Source: Streptosporangiaceae bacterium
GTDB taxonomy: Bacteria > Actinomycetota > Actinomycetes > Streptosporangiales > Streptosporangiaceae
NCBI GenBank assembly: GCA_030040415.1
Contig: JASHTT010000182.1
Coordinates: 1 to 5,559, forward strand
DNA: 5,559 bases
Direction of reading: 5' to 3'
Part shown: positions 1-5,384 of the stretch, in pieces
How the letters are laid out: each line of letters starts with the position of its first letter
Numbering within the stretch: the stretch's first letter is position 1
Notes under the pieces: generated by a model
Seen by the model: the letters and a program-made list of their open reading frames with translations, nothing else
What the model was told of the DNA's origin: nothing
Database searches by the model: none
Position numbers and translations under genes: made by a program

Positions 1-377
1 CGGTAGTACTCGAAGACGAACCCGATGAGAGCCAGCAGCGTGGCCAGCGCGCCGATCAGGAACATCCACCAGCCGACCGCGACGCCCAGGGCGGCGGTGG
101 CGGCGGCCAGCCCGAGGAAGAGCGGCCACCAGCTGTGCGGGCTGAAGAAGCCCAGCTCGCCGGTGCCCTCATGGATCTCGCCTTCGGGGTTGTCTTCCGG
201 CCGCTCTGGCAGTCGCCGCCCGGTGAACAGCAGGTAGAAGCCGATCAGGAAGGCCAGGCACACGGCCACGGCCAGCGCCGTCGAGCCTGTCGGGTCGTGC
301 GAAAAGTACCAGTACACGAGATCGGCGGCGCCGAAGAAGGCGGCACAGCCGAGGAACAGGTACGCCTCTACCTTCAC
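1..377 (-). CDS. ctaF: Cytochrome c oxidase subunit IV, actinobacterial type (CtaF), 3' end cut by window edge
   Basis: Small membrane subunit of the actinobacterial aa3-type cytochrome c oxidase; it has no metal site of its own. Seen: 125 complete codons starting MKVEAYLFLG and reaching FEYY at the window edge. There are four hydrophobic segments at about residues 4-24, 33-52, 84-104 and 105-122. A charged loop (RRLPERPEDNPEGE, about 54-67) and the signature GFFSPHSWWP (76-85) fit the family, whose members are about 130-140 aa, so only a few residues are missing. The GTG start at 377-375 has GGAG at 388-385 with 7-nt spacing. It overlaps the ctaD stop by four bases (GTGA), so translation is probably coupled to ctaD. 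This gene is easily missed because it starts with GTG and is truncated. Identification rests on family recognition and on its place directly after ctaD. Confidence 0.93.
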   Translation of the reverse strand, partial: MKVEAYLFLGCAAFFGAADLVYWYFSHDPTGSTALAVAVCLAFLIGFYLLFTGRRLPERPEDNPEGEIHEGTGELGFFSPHSWWPLFLGLAAATAALGVAVGWWMFLIGALATLLALIGFVFEYY

Positions 378-2080
378 GAACCCACTCCGATCGACTCCTG
401 CTGATGGTCCAGCTCACGGTCCCGGCCCGACCTGATGTGCGGGTAGTGCAGGTCGAAGGCGGGCCGCTCGGACCTGATGCGCGGGATCGAGGTGAAGTTG
501 TGCCGCGGTGGCGGGCACGAGGTCGCCCACTCCAGCGAGTTGGCGAAGCCCCACGGGTCATCCTCGGTGACGGTCTCCCCCGACCGCCACGTCTTGTAGA
601 CGTTGTACAGGAAGACGAATGTGGACGCCCCGAGGACGAATGAGCTGATCGATGAGATGTCGTTCAGCGTCGTCGCCAGGTGCGGCAGGAACGGGTAGTT
701 GGCGACGCGCCGTGGCATGCCCATCAGGCCCAGCCAGTGCTGCACAAGGAAGGTGCCGTTGAAGCCGATGAACACGAGCCAGAAGTGCCAGTGGCCGAGC
801 CGGTTGTCCAGCATCTTGCCGGTCCACTTCGGCCACCAGAAGTAGAACCCGCCGAACATGCAGAACACCACGGTGCCGAAGAGCACGTAATGGAAGTGCG
901 CCACCACGAAGTAGGAGTCACTGACCGCGAAGTCCAGCGGCGGCGACGCCAGGATGATTCCGGTCAGGCCGCCGAACAGGAACACGATCATGAAGCCGAG
1001 TATGAAGAGCATGGCCGGCTCGAAGGTGATCTGCCCGCGCCAGATCGTGCCGACCCAGTTGAAGAACTTCACCCCGGTAGGCACCGCGATCAGGAACGTC
1101 ATGAAGGAGAAGAACGGCAGCAGCACCGCGCCGGTGGTGAACATGTGGTGCGCCCACACGGTCAGTGACAGGCCCGCGATCGCGATGGTCGCCGCGACCA
1201 GGCCCTTGTAGCCGAACAGCGGCTTGCGGGAGAAGACGGGCAGGATCTCGGTGGCGATGCCGAAGAACGGCAGCGCCACGATATAGACCTCCGGATGGCC
1301 GAAGAACCAGAACAAGTGCTGCCACAAGATCGCCCCGCCGCTGTTGGCGGCGAACACCTGGGCGCCGAACTTCCTGTCGATCTCCAGCACCAGCAACGCG
1401 GCTGTCAGCACCGGGAATGCCAGCAGCACGAGCATCGAGGTCAGCAGGATGTTCCAGGTGAAGATCGGCATCCGGAACATCGTCATGCCGGGCGCGCGCA
1501 TGCACAGGATCGTGGTCACAAAGTTGACCCCGCCAAGGATCGTGCCTAGGCCGGCCAGCACCAGGCCCATGATCCACATGTCGCCGCCCAGGCCCGGCGA
1601 GTACGCCGCGCTGGTCAGCGGCGAATAGGCGTACCAGCCGAAGGCGGCCGCACCGCCCGGGGTGAGGAAGCTCGCCAGCAGGATCAGCCCGCCGAACACG
1701 AAGAGGTACCAGCTGAGCAGGTTGAGCCTGGGGAACGCCACGTCCGGGGCGCCGATCTGCAGCGGCATGATCTCGTTCGCGAACCCGACGAACAGCGGCG
1801 TGGCGAACAGCAGCAGCATGATCGTGCCGTGCATCGTGAAAAGCTCGTTGTACTGCTGGTCGGACACGATGTGGTTGTCCGGGCCCATGAGCTGCGCCCG
1901 CATGATCATGGCCATCAGGCCACCGACCAGGAAGAAGAAGAACGAGGCGATCAGGTAAAGGTGCCCGATGATCTTGTGGTCGGTCGAGGACAGCCAGTCC
2001 GCGAGGATCGAGCCCTTGCGGTAGCCCTGCGGAGCCGCCAAAGGCACGGCGGAGGGCGCCGGCTGCTGGTACGTGGTCAC
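374..2080 (-). CDS. ctaD: Cytochrome c oxidase subunit I (aa3-type), CtaD
   Basis: Catalytic subunit of the proton-pumping terminal oxidase, reducing O2 to water in the cytoplasmic membrane. The 568 residues match the usual length of actinobacterial CtaD, with about 12 hydrophobic segments. By homology to characterised heme-copper oxidases, H84 (TMHGT) and H397 ligate heme a and H395 ligates heme a3 (VVAHFHYVL, 392-400). H262, H311 and H312 ligate CuB. Y266 in GHPEVY is the tyrosine cross-linked to H262, and E264 is the D-channel gating glutamate. D113 (GAPDVAFPRLN) is the D-channel entry and K338 (PTGVKFFNW) the K-channel lysine, so this is an A-type pumping oxidase with no key residue missing. 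The tail LEWATSCPPPRHNF followed by RIRSERPAFDLHYP is typical of actinobacteria. The GTG start (2080-2078) overlaps the ctaC stop by four bases and its Shine-Dalgarno is weak (GGGGGTG), which fits coupling to ctaC. Confidence 0.98.
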   Translation of the reverse strand: MTTYQQPAPSAVPLAAPQGYRKGSILADWLSSTDHKIIGHLYLIASFFFFLVGGLMAMIMRAQLMGPDNHIVSDQQYNELFTMHGTIMLLLFATPLFVGFANEIMPLQIGAPDVAFPRLNLLSWYLFVFGGLILLASFLTPGGAAAFGWYAYSPLTSAAYSPGLGGDMWIMGLVLAGLGTILGGVNFVTTILCMRAPGMTMFRMPIFTWNILLTSMLVLLAFPVLTAALLVLEIDRKFGAQVFAANSGGAILWQHLFWFFGHPEVYIVALPFFGIATEILPVFSRKPLFGYKGLVAATIAIAGLSLTVWAHHMFTTGAVLLPFFSFMTFLIAVPTGVKFFNWVGTIWRGQITFEPAMLFILGFMIVFLFGGLTGIILASPPLDFAVSDSYFVVAHFHYVLFGTVVFCMFGGFYFWWPKWTGKMLDNRLGHWHFWLVFIGFNGTFLVQHWLGLMGMPRRVANYPFLPHLATTLNDISSISSFVLGASTFVFLYNVYKTWRSGETVTEDDPWGFANSLEWATSCPPPRHNFTSIPRIRSERPAFDLHYPHIRSGRDRELDHQQESIGVGS

Positions 2081-2994
2081 TGAGCACCCCCGGTTGTGTT
2101 CTCAAGCTTCTGCTGCGCGAGGACCCAGGTCCGGAACTGCGCAGGAGTCACTATCTTGATCCGGAACAACATCCGGCTGTGGTACAGGCCGCACAGTTCC
2201 GAGCACCGCCCGATGGTGTCCGGGCCGCTGTAGAGCGTGCTGGTGGGGTAGACCTCGAAGTGGTTCGGGTGACCAGGGATGACGTCCCGCTTGAAGTCGA
2301 ACGGCAGCACCCAGAACGAGTGGATCACGTCGTTGGACCGCAGGTTGAACCGCACGTTCTCGTGGTCCGGAATCTCCAGCAGCGGCAAGCTTTCCCGGTT
2401 GCCGGGAATCTGGCCATCCCACATCTCGCCGAACTCGGTGACGCCTTCCGCGGAGTTCTTCACCGGGAACTGCGGGTACTGGAACTCCCAGCTCCACTGG
2501 AACCCCGTGACGTCCACCACGACGCAGTGCGGCAGCTTGCAGGTGGGCGTCAGCGCGTCGATCCTGTTCTCGTCGCGGGCGGTGAAGTAGAAGAGCACGC
2601 CGACCATGATGAACGGTATGACGGTGTACATAATCTCGATCGGCAGGTTGTACCTGACCTGGCGCGGGATCCGGTCGCCCTTCTTGCGGAAGAAGATGAT
2701 CGACCAGATGATCATTCCCCAGACGACCGCGCCGACAGCCAGGGCTGCGATCCACGCGCCCTGCCAGAGGGAGACCGTCAGCTTCGCCTGCGTGGTCAGT
2801 GGCGTGCGCAGGCCGAGGTTCTCGACAGTGGTGGCGTTGCAGCCCGCCGTCAGCGTGACCAGGGCGACTGCGAGCGCGGCACGTGGCAGCCAGCGCCGGA
2901 GCGCTCGCGCGCGCGAGACGGCCTGCACTGCCCCGTCCTTCGGGTCCCGGGGGGCGCGAGCCGGGTGCTCAGGAACACCGCGGATGGGACTCAC
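2077..2994 (-). CDS. ctaC: Cytochrome c oxidase subunit II (CuA subunit), CtaC
   Basis: Accepts electrons at the binuclear CuA centre on the outer face of the membrane and passes them to heme a in CtaD. Seen in 305 residues: a basic N-terminus, a signal-like hydrophobic stretch (about 39-51) ending TAGC with Cys52 as a possible lipidation site, and two membrane helices (about 80-101 and 117-138). A cupredoxin domain follows. The aromatic electron-entry patch is GFQWSWEF (164-171). CuA ligands are H225 (NDVIHSFW), C264, E266 (backbone carbonyl), C268, H272 and M275 in CSELCGLYHSRM. The GTG start at 2994 has GGAAGG at 3006-3001 with 6-nt spacing. A second in-frame GTG at 2928-2926 has GAAGGA at 2941-2936 with 7-nt spacing and would give a more compact signal peptide, so the start is not certain. 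It is the first gene of the ctaC-ctaD-ctaF operon. Confidence 0.97.
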   Translation of the reverse strand: MSPIRGVPEHPARAPRDPKDGAVQAVSRARALRRWLPRAALAVALVTLTAGCNATTVENLGLRTPLTTQAKLTVSLWQGAWIAALAVGAVVWGMIIWSIIFFRKKGDRIPRQVRYNLPIEIMYTVIPFIMVGVLFYFTARDENRIDALTPTCKLPHCVVVDVTGFQWSWEFQYPQFPVKNSAEGVTEFGEMWDGQIPGNRESLPLLEIPDHENVRFNLRSNDVIHSFWVLPFDFKRDVIPGHPNHFEVYPTSTLYSGPDTIGRCSELCGLYHSRMLFRIKIVTPAQFRTWVLAQQKLENTTGGAQ

Positions 2995-3019
2995 AGATTG
3001 CCTTCCGAGCAGCTAAGTC

Positions 3020-3036
3020 CCGGCGTCGACTGCCGG
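3020..3036 (-). other. Small hairpin in the presumed ctaC leader
   Basis: CCGGC (3020-3024) and GCCGG (3032-3036) are complementary around a 7-nt loop, GTCGACT. The five-pair G/C stem would lie in the untranslated leader of ctaC if transcription starts near 3040, upstream of the Shine-Dalgarno at 3006-3001. In G/C-rich DNA a stem this short can arise by chance, so a regulatory role is only a possibility. Confidence 0.25.
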
Positions 3037-3046
3037 TTGAGGTTTG

Positions 3047-3076
3047 TTCCTACAGCCTGTCGTGGAAACAGTACAA
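3047..3076 (-). promoter_or_regulatory. Possible promoter of the ctaC-ctaD-ctaF operon
   Basis: On the minus strand, TTGTAC (3076-3071) lies 18 nt upstream of TAGGAA (3052-3047). These resemble the -35 TTGACA and the actinobacterial -10 TAGGAT, with one mismatch in the -10 and two in the -35. Transcription would start near 3040 and leave a leader of about 45 nt before the GTG at 2994. This is a pattern match by eye only; other placements in the gap are possible. Confidence 0.3.
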
Positions 3077-3161
3077 CGCCTGGATGCCCTGGCTCCCGCT
3101 AGGTCCCGGTTAAGGTGCGTCTTAGGGTTCTCGGCTGGTGGATTTCCGGACAGCACGGCAC

Positions 3162-3166
3162 GGAGG
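3162..3166 (+). promoter_or_regulatory. Ribosome binding site fixing the tusA-like start
   Basis: GGAGG lies 7 nt upstream of the GTG at 3174. This is a near-ideal Shine-Dalgarno. It favours that start over an in-frame GTG at 3138, which would add 12 residues lying upstream of and across this site. Confidence 0.8.
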
Positions 3167-3173
3167 TGACAGC

Positions 3174-3443
3174 GTGACCGCTCCGCGAGATGCCTGGCGC
3201 GCGGCAGCCGACACACCCCCGGCACTGGTACTCGACGCGCTCGGCAAGAAGTGCCCGATCCCGATCATCATGCTCGCTGACCGGATCCGGGACGTGCCGG
3301 TGGGCCAGACGATAGCGGTGCTCGCCGACGATCCCGCTGCCAAGACGGACTTGCCGGCGTGGTGCGCGCTGAAATCGCAGGAGTTCGTCGGCAGGTCCGA
3401 CCTAGCGGCAGGCTGGTCGTTCCTGGTGCGGCGCAGCTACTAG
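3174..3443 (+). CDS. TusA/SirA-family sulfur-carrier protein
   Basis: 89-residue protein of the TusA (SirA/YedF) fold, a small cytoplasmic carrier that takes persulfide sulfur from a cysteine desulfurase and hands it to acceptors in tRNA thiolation, molybdenum cofactor or other sulfur pathways. Seen: the family signature LDALGKKCPIPII (about 20-32) with the active-site Cys27 in CPIP, the conserved GQTIAVLADDPAAKTDLPAWC (44-64) ending in a second cysteine, Cys64, and a C-terminal strand WSFLVRRSY. Family length is about 75-90 aa, so the gene appears intact. The GTG start at 3174 is chosen for its GGAGG site. It is divergent from ctaC and convergent with ctaG. No cysteine desulfurase lies in the window, so the donor and acceptor are unknown. 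The exact subfamily cannot be told from this sequence, and no gene symbol is given. Confidence 0.9.
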   Translation: MTAPRDAWRAAADTPPALVLDALGKKCPIPIIMLADRIRDVPVGQTIAVLADDPAAKTDLPAWCALKSQEFVGRSDLAAGWSFLVRRSY

Positions 3444-3457
3444 TCGTGCGTACTAGT
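3438..3457. repeat. Paired ACTAGT palindromes spanning both convergent stop codons
   Basis: TACTAGT occurs at 3438-3444 and again at 3451-3457. Because ACTAGT is self-complementary, the pair can also form a 6-bp stem (3439-3444 with 3452-3457) and a 7-nt loop on either strand. The tusA-like stop TAG (3441-3443) lies in the first copy and the ctaG stop TAG (3455-3453) in the second. It could act as a weak two-way transcription end, but the stem is short, A/T-containing and has no U tract. Confidence 0.45.
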
Positions 3458-4514
3458 CTTCCGGGCCGCCGGCGTCACGGAACCTGCCGGTGAACCGCGG
3501 GTCGGACTCCCACCAGGGCCGCTGACCAGGCGCCTGACCGGCTTGCGGGGGTGCCGAAGGCGGCTGGGCACCACTCGCCGCGACCACGGCGCTGGCCGTG
3601 CCGGCGACCGGCGCCACCGCCGAAGCCGCAGCTGCTTCGGCAGCGTCGAGCTCGGCGTCGATGACCTTCGCCTCCGACTCGTCTTCGCGGATCATCTGGA
3701 TCAGCTGGGCGGCCAGGAATGGCAGGCCGACGACATCACCCAGAATCCACAGCACGCCGCCGCCGAGCACCTGATTCGTCGGCAGGCCTATGTTCCAGGG
3801 CGGACCGAGCCCGTGATAGTAGGAGCCTGCGATGAGGCTGGTATCGGCGATCACCGCGAGGCCGAGCACCGCGTCGCCGATCACCTCCGCCGCGGTGATC
3901 CACAACGCCATAACGTACGGGTAGGCGCGCGGCACCGGATCGACCCGCAGCAGCGTCCAGAAGAACACGAATCCCGGCGCTGCCAGCGCAAGATGCGTGA
4001 CCTGCGCCACCAGCACGGAATGGAAACCGGCCGCGTACCACGGCGTGAAGTAGACGAGGAACGGCATCAGCACGAGCACGAACGTGGTGATAGCCGGGAA
4101 CAGTGCCAGCCTGGCCGCACGGCTGGCGATGACCGACCTCAGCCGCGGACCGAGCCACGGCACCGTCTCGATCATCAGCGTCAGCGGGCGGCCGAGCGCC
4201 ACGAACAGCGGTACCACCAGCAGGAACAGCACGGTCTGTATGGAGCGCATGTAGAACAGGAACGGCTGGTACACGCCGATGGACGACATCGTCGCAATGG
4301 CGGCGAAGCCCAGTCCGAGACCGCAGAACGCTATCGCCCGTGCGACCGGCCACTCTCGTCCGCGGCGCCGCAGCACGGCCATGCCCGCCAGGTAGAGGCC
4401 GCCGAGCAGCAGGATCCACGCCAGCGTCCATGGGTCTAGCGTCCAGGCGCCGAATGCCCGCGAGACCGTGATTCGCGGCGGGTCCTGGTACCCCGAGGCG
4501 AGCGCACCGAGCAT
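3453..4514 (-). CDS. ctaG: CtaG-family cytochrome c oxidase assembly protein (caa3-type)
   Basis: Multi-pass membrane protein of the caa3_CtaG family, needed in Bacillus for formation of active caa3 oxidase and thought to act in copper insertion or assembly. It is unrelated to the Cox11-type CtaG of proteobacteria. Seen: 353 residues from the ATG at 4514, with about seven hydrophobic segments near 28-48, 57-77, 86-108, 135-157, 168-189, 196-222 and 249-272. Family-like motifs are FYMRSIQTVLF (87-97), TPWYAAGFHSVLVAQVTH (157-174) and the segment LGGGVLWILGDVVGLP (250-265). The tail (about 273-353) is acidic, then Ala/Pro-rich, probably disordered and cytoplasmic. The start is uncertain: the frame is open to 4691, GTG at 4523 is an alternative, and only a weak AGG/GGCAGG precedes the ATG. 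The residues upstream look like translated non-coding DNA. Finding it near ctaCDF supports the assignment. Confidence 0.9.
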   Translation of the reverse strand: MLGALASGYQDPPRITVSRAFGAWTLDPWTLAWILLLGGLYLAGMAVLRRRGREWPVARAIAFCGLGLGFAAIATMSSIGVYQPFLFYMRSIQTVLFLLVVPLFVALGRPLTLMIETVPWLGPRLRSVIASRAARLALFPAITTFVLVLMPFLVYFTPWYAAGFHSVLVAQVTHLALAAPGFVFFWTLLRVDPVPRAYPYVMALWITAAEVIGDAVLGLAVIADTSLIAGSYYHGLGPPWNIGLPTNQVLGGGVLWILGDVVGLPFLAAQLIQMIREDESEAKVIDAELDAAEAAAASAVAPVAGTASAVVAASGAQPPSAPPQAGQAPGQRPWWESDPRFTGRFRDAGGPED

Positions 4515-4590
4515 GCCTGCCACGCTACCGCGCCAGCCCGAACGGGCGGGCACCGGACTACTACAAGGCGTCGTAACGGCACAGCGGACG

Positions 4591-4642
4591 ATGATCCGGA
4601 AGGATCCGGGTGCCAAAACGAGCCCGAATGTCACCGGATCAT
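4591..4642. repeat. Perfect 9-bp inverted repeat ATGATCCGG/CCGGATCAT
   Basis: ATGATCCGG (4591-4599) and CCGGATCAT (4634-4642) are exact reverse complements separated by 34 bases. A related direct copy, ATGGTCCGGA, follows at 4641-4650 (9 of 10 matching 4591-4600). GATCC-GGAA-GGATC (4593-4606) forms a further small inverted repeat. Repeated TCCGGA cores occur at 4595-4600 and 4645-4650. This clustering in a divergent promoter region suggests binding sites for a dimeric regulator, but no regulator can be named. Confidence 0.5.
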
Positions 4643-4692
4643 GGTCCGGATGCCGGGAGGGCCCGCCCGGACATTGATGTGCACGGGCCACG

Positions 4693-4707
4693 AACCGCGC
4701 TGCGGTT
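4693..4707. repeat. Perfect palindrome AACCGC-GCT-GCGGTT upstream of the sigma gene
   Basis: Two 6-base arms separated by 3 bases form a 15-bp operator-like palindrome ending 44 nt before the TTG start of the sigma factor. It could be a repressor or activator site, or a short RNA hairpin in the leader if transcription starts upstream. No promoter element is clear enough to decide. Confidence 0.45.
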
Positions 4708-4740
4708 AGCTGCTACTTACTCATTGAGCCGCGCCTTCCT

Positions 4741-4745
4741 GGAGG
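4741..4745 (+). promoter_or_regulatory. Ribosome binding site supporting a TTG start
   Basis: GGAGG stands 6 nt before TTG at 4752. No ATG or GTG in the same frame is better placed, so this site decides the start of the sigma factor. Confidence 0.75.
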
Positions 4746-4751
4746 TCTGAG

Positions 4752-5384
4752 TTGAACGAGCTTCGCCTGGCGAGGGGGCTGACGGCCGTCGCCGATGGCC
4801 AGGCCGACTGGCCATTGGCCGGCAGCGCCGGCGACACCGACCCCGGCGAGGCCAAACTCTTGCGTCGCGTCGCCGACGGCGACCAGGACGCGATCGCCGA
4901 GTTCTACCGACGGCACGGCCGGATCGTGCTCGCGCAGATCCTGCTGGTCGTGCAAGAACGTGCCCTGGCCGAGGAAATCCTGCAGGACACGATGCTCGCC
5001 GTGTGGAAAGGAGCGGCATCCTTCCGGGCTGAGTCGAGCGTCCGGTCCTGGGTCATCTCCATAGCGCGGCGCCAGGCGAGGGACCGGCTGCGGCGGCACC
5101 GGCCGCGGCTCGTCGACGACGCCGTCCTCAGCAGCCAGCCGAGCAACGACCCTGGCCCTGAAGTTCTGGCGCTGGAGCGCGCGGCGGTGGCCGAGGTGGC
5201 GGACGCCATCCGCTCGCTCAGTCGCGCCCATCGAGAGGTGCTCGGACTCGCCTTCGGTGCCGGGCTCAGCCTCCCCGAGGTCGCCAGCGTGCTCGAGGTT
5301 CCGCTCGGCACCGTCAAGAGCCGCCTGGCCGCGGCGCGCACCGCGCTCGGCCGCGTGCTGCACGAGAAAGGACAGCACCAATGA
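4752..5384 (+). CDS. ECF-type RNA polymerase sigma factor
   Basis: 210-residue sigma-70-family factor with only regions 2 and 4, the extracytoplasmic-function type, which directs RNA polymerase to a small regulon in response to a signal. Seen: a non-conserved N-terminus (1-32), then region 2 (about 35-118). This has the core-binding AEEILQDTMLAVWKGAASF (73-91) and the -10-recognition helix SSVRSWVISIARRQARDRLRR (95-115). A short linker (119-142) follows. Region 4 (about 143-203) contains the helix-turn-helix LSLPEVASVLEVPLGTVKSR (172-191), which contacts the -35. The TTG start is fixed by GGAGG 6 nt upstream. The stop overlaps the anti-sigma start (ATGA), so the two are co-translated, the usual arrangement for an ECF factor and its inhibitor. 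It is divergent from ctaG. The specific ECF group and signal cannot be determined by eye. Confidence 0.95.
   Translation: MNELRLARGLTAVADGQADWPLAGSAGDTDPGEAKLLRRVADGDQDAIAEFYRRHGRIVLAQILLVVQERALAEEILQDTMLAVWKGAASFRAESSVRSWVISIARRQARDRLRRHRPRLVDDAVLSSQPSNDPGPEVLALERAAVAEVADAIRSLSRAHREVLGLAFGAGLSLPEVASVLEVPLGTVKSRLAAARTALGRVLHEKGQHQ

Larger units (their letters stand above)
4515..4751. promoter_or_regulatory. Divergent control region between ctaG and the ECF sigma gene
   Basis: These 237 bases separate two genes transcribed away from each other, so promoters for both should lie here. I see several inverted repeats, listed separately, but no clear -35/-10 pair. A weak candidate for ctaG on the minus strand is TTGGCA (4614-4609) spaced 17 nt from CATCGT, which is poor at the -10. 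GAACC at 4692-4696 resembles the AAC-containing -35 element of many ECF promoters, but no matching -10 is apparent. Confidence 0.5.

Noticed and set aside
918..2105. Long minus-strand open frame inside ctaD in another frame
   Set aside because: The product is Arg/His/Gly/Pro-rich low-complexity sequence, while the alternative frame encodes every catalytic residue of subunit I.
2179..3102. Long plus-strand open frame (307 codons) opposite ctaC
   Set aside because: It is the antisense of a clear CuA subunit gene. Its product is Arg/Val-rich with no recognisable domain, as expected for a reading-frame shadow in G/C-rich DNA.
3111..3128. TAAGGT and TAGGGT as -10 boxes for the tusA-like gene
   Set aside because: Both fit the loose TAnnnT pattern, but neither has a recognisable -35 at 16-18 nt, so I did not call a promoter.
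3138..3173. Upstream GTG start for the tusA-like gene
   Set aside because: No Shine-Dalgarno precedes it, and the strong GGAGG at 3162-3166 is placed for the GTG at 3174.
3543..4439. Plus-strand open frame opposite ctaG
   Set aside because: His/Arg/Glu-rich shadow protein with no domain. The minus strand encodes a seven-segment membrane protein with family motifs.
4536..4547. GCCCG-AA-CGGGC hairpin upstream of ctaG
   Set aside because: A 2-nt loop is too tight and the stem is only about four usable pairs. There is no U tract or other sign of a terminator or attenuator.
4515..4691. N-terminal extension of CtaG by 59 residues
   Set aside because: The extra residues contain no hydrophobic or conserved sequence, and the extension would cover most of the divergent control region and its repeats. 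The ATG at 4514 (or GTG at 4523) is more plausible.
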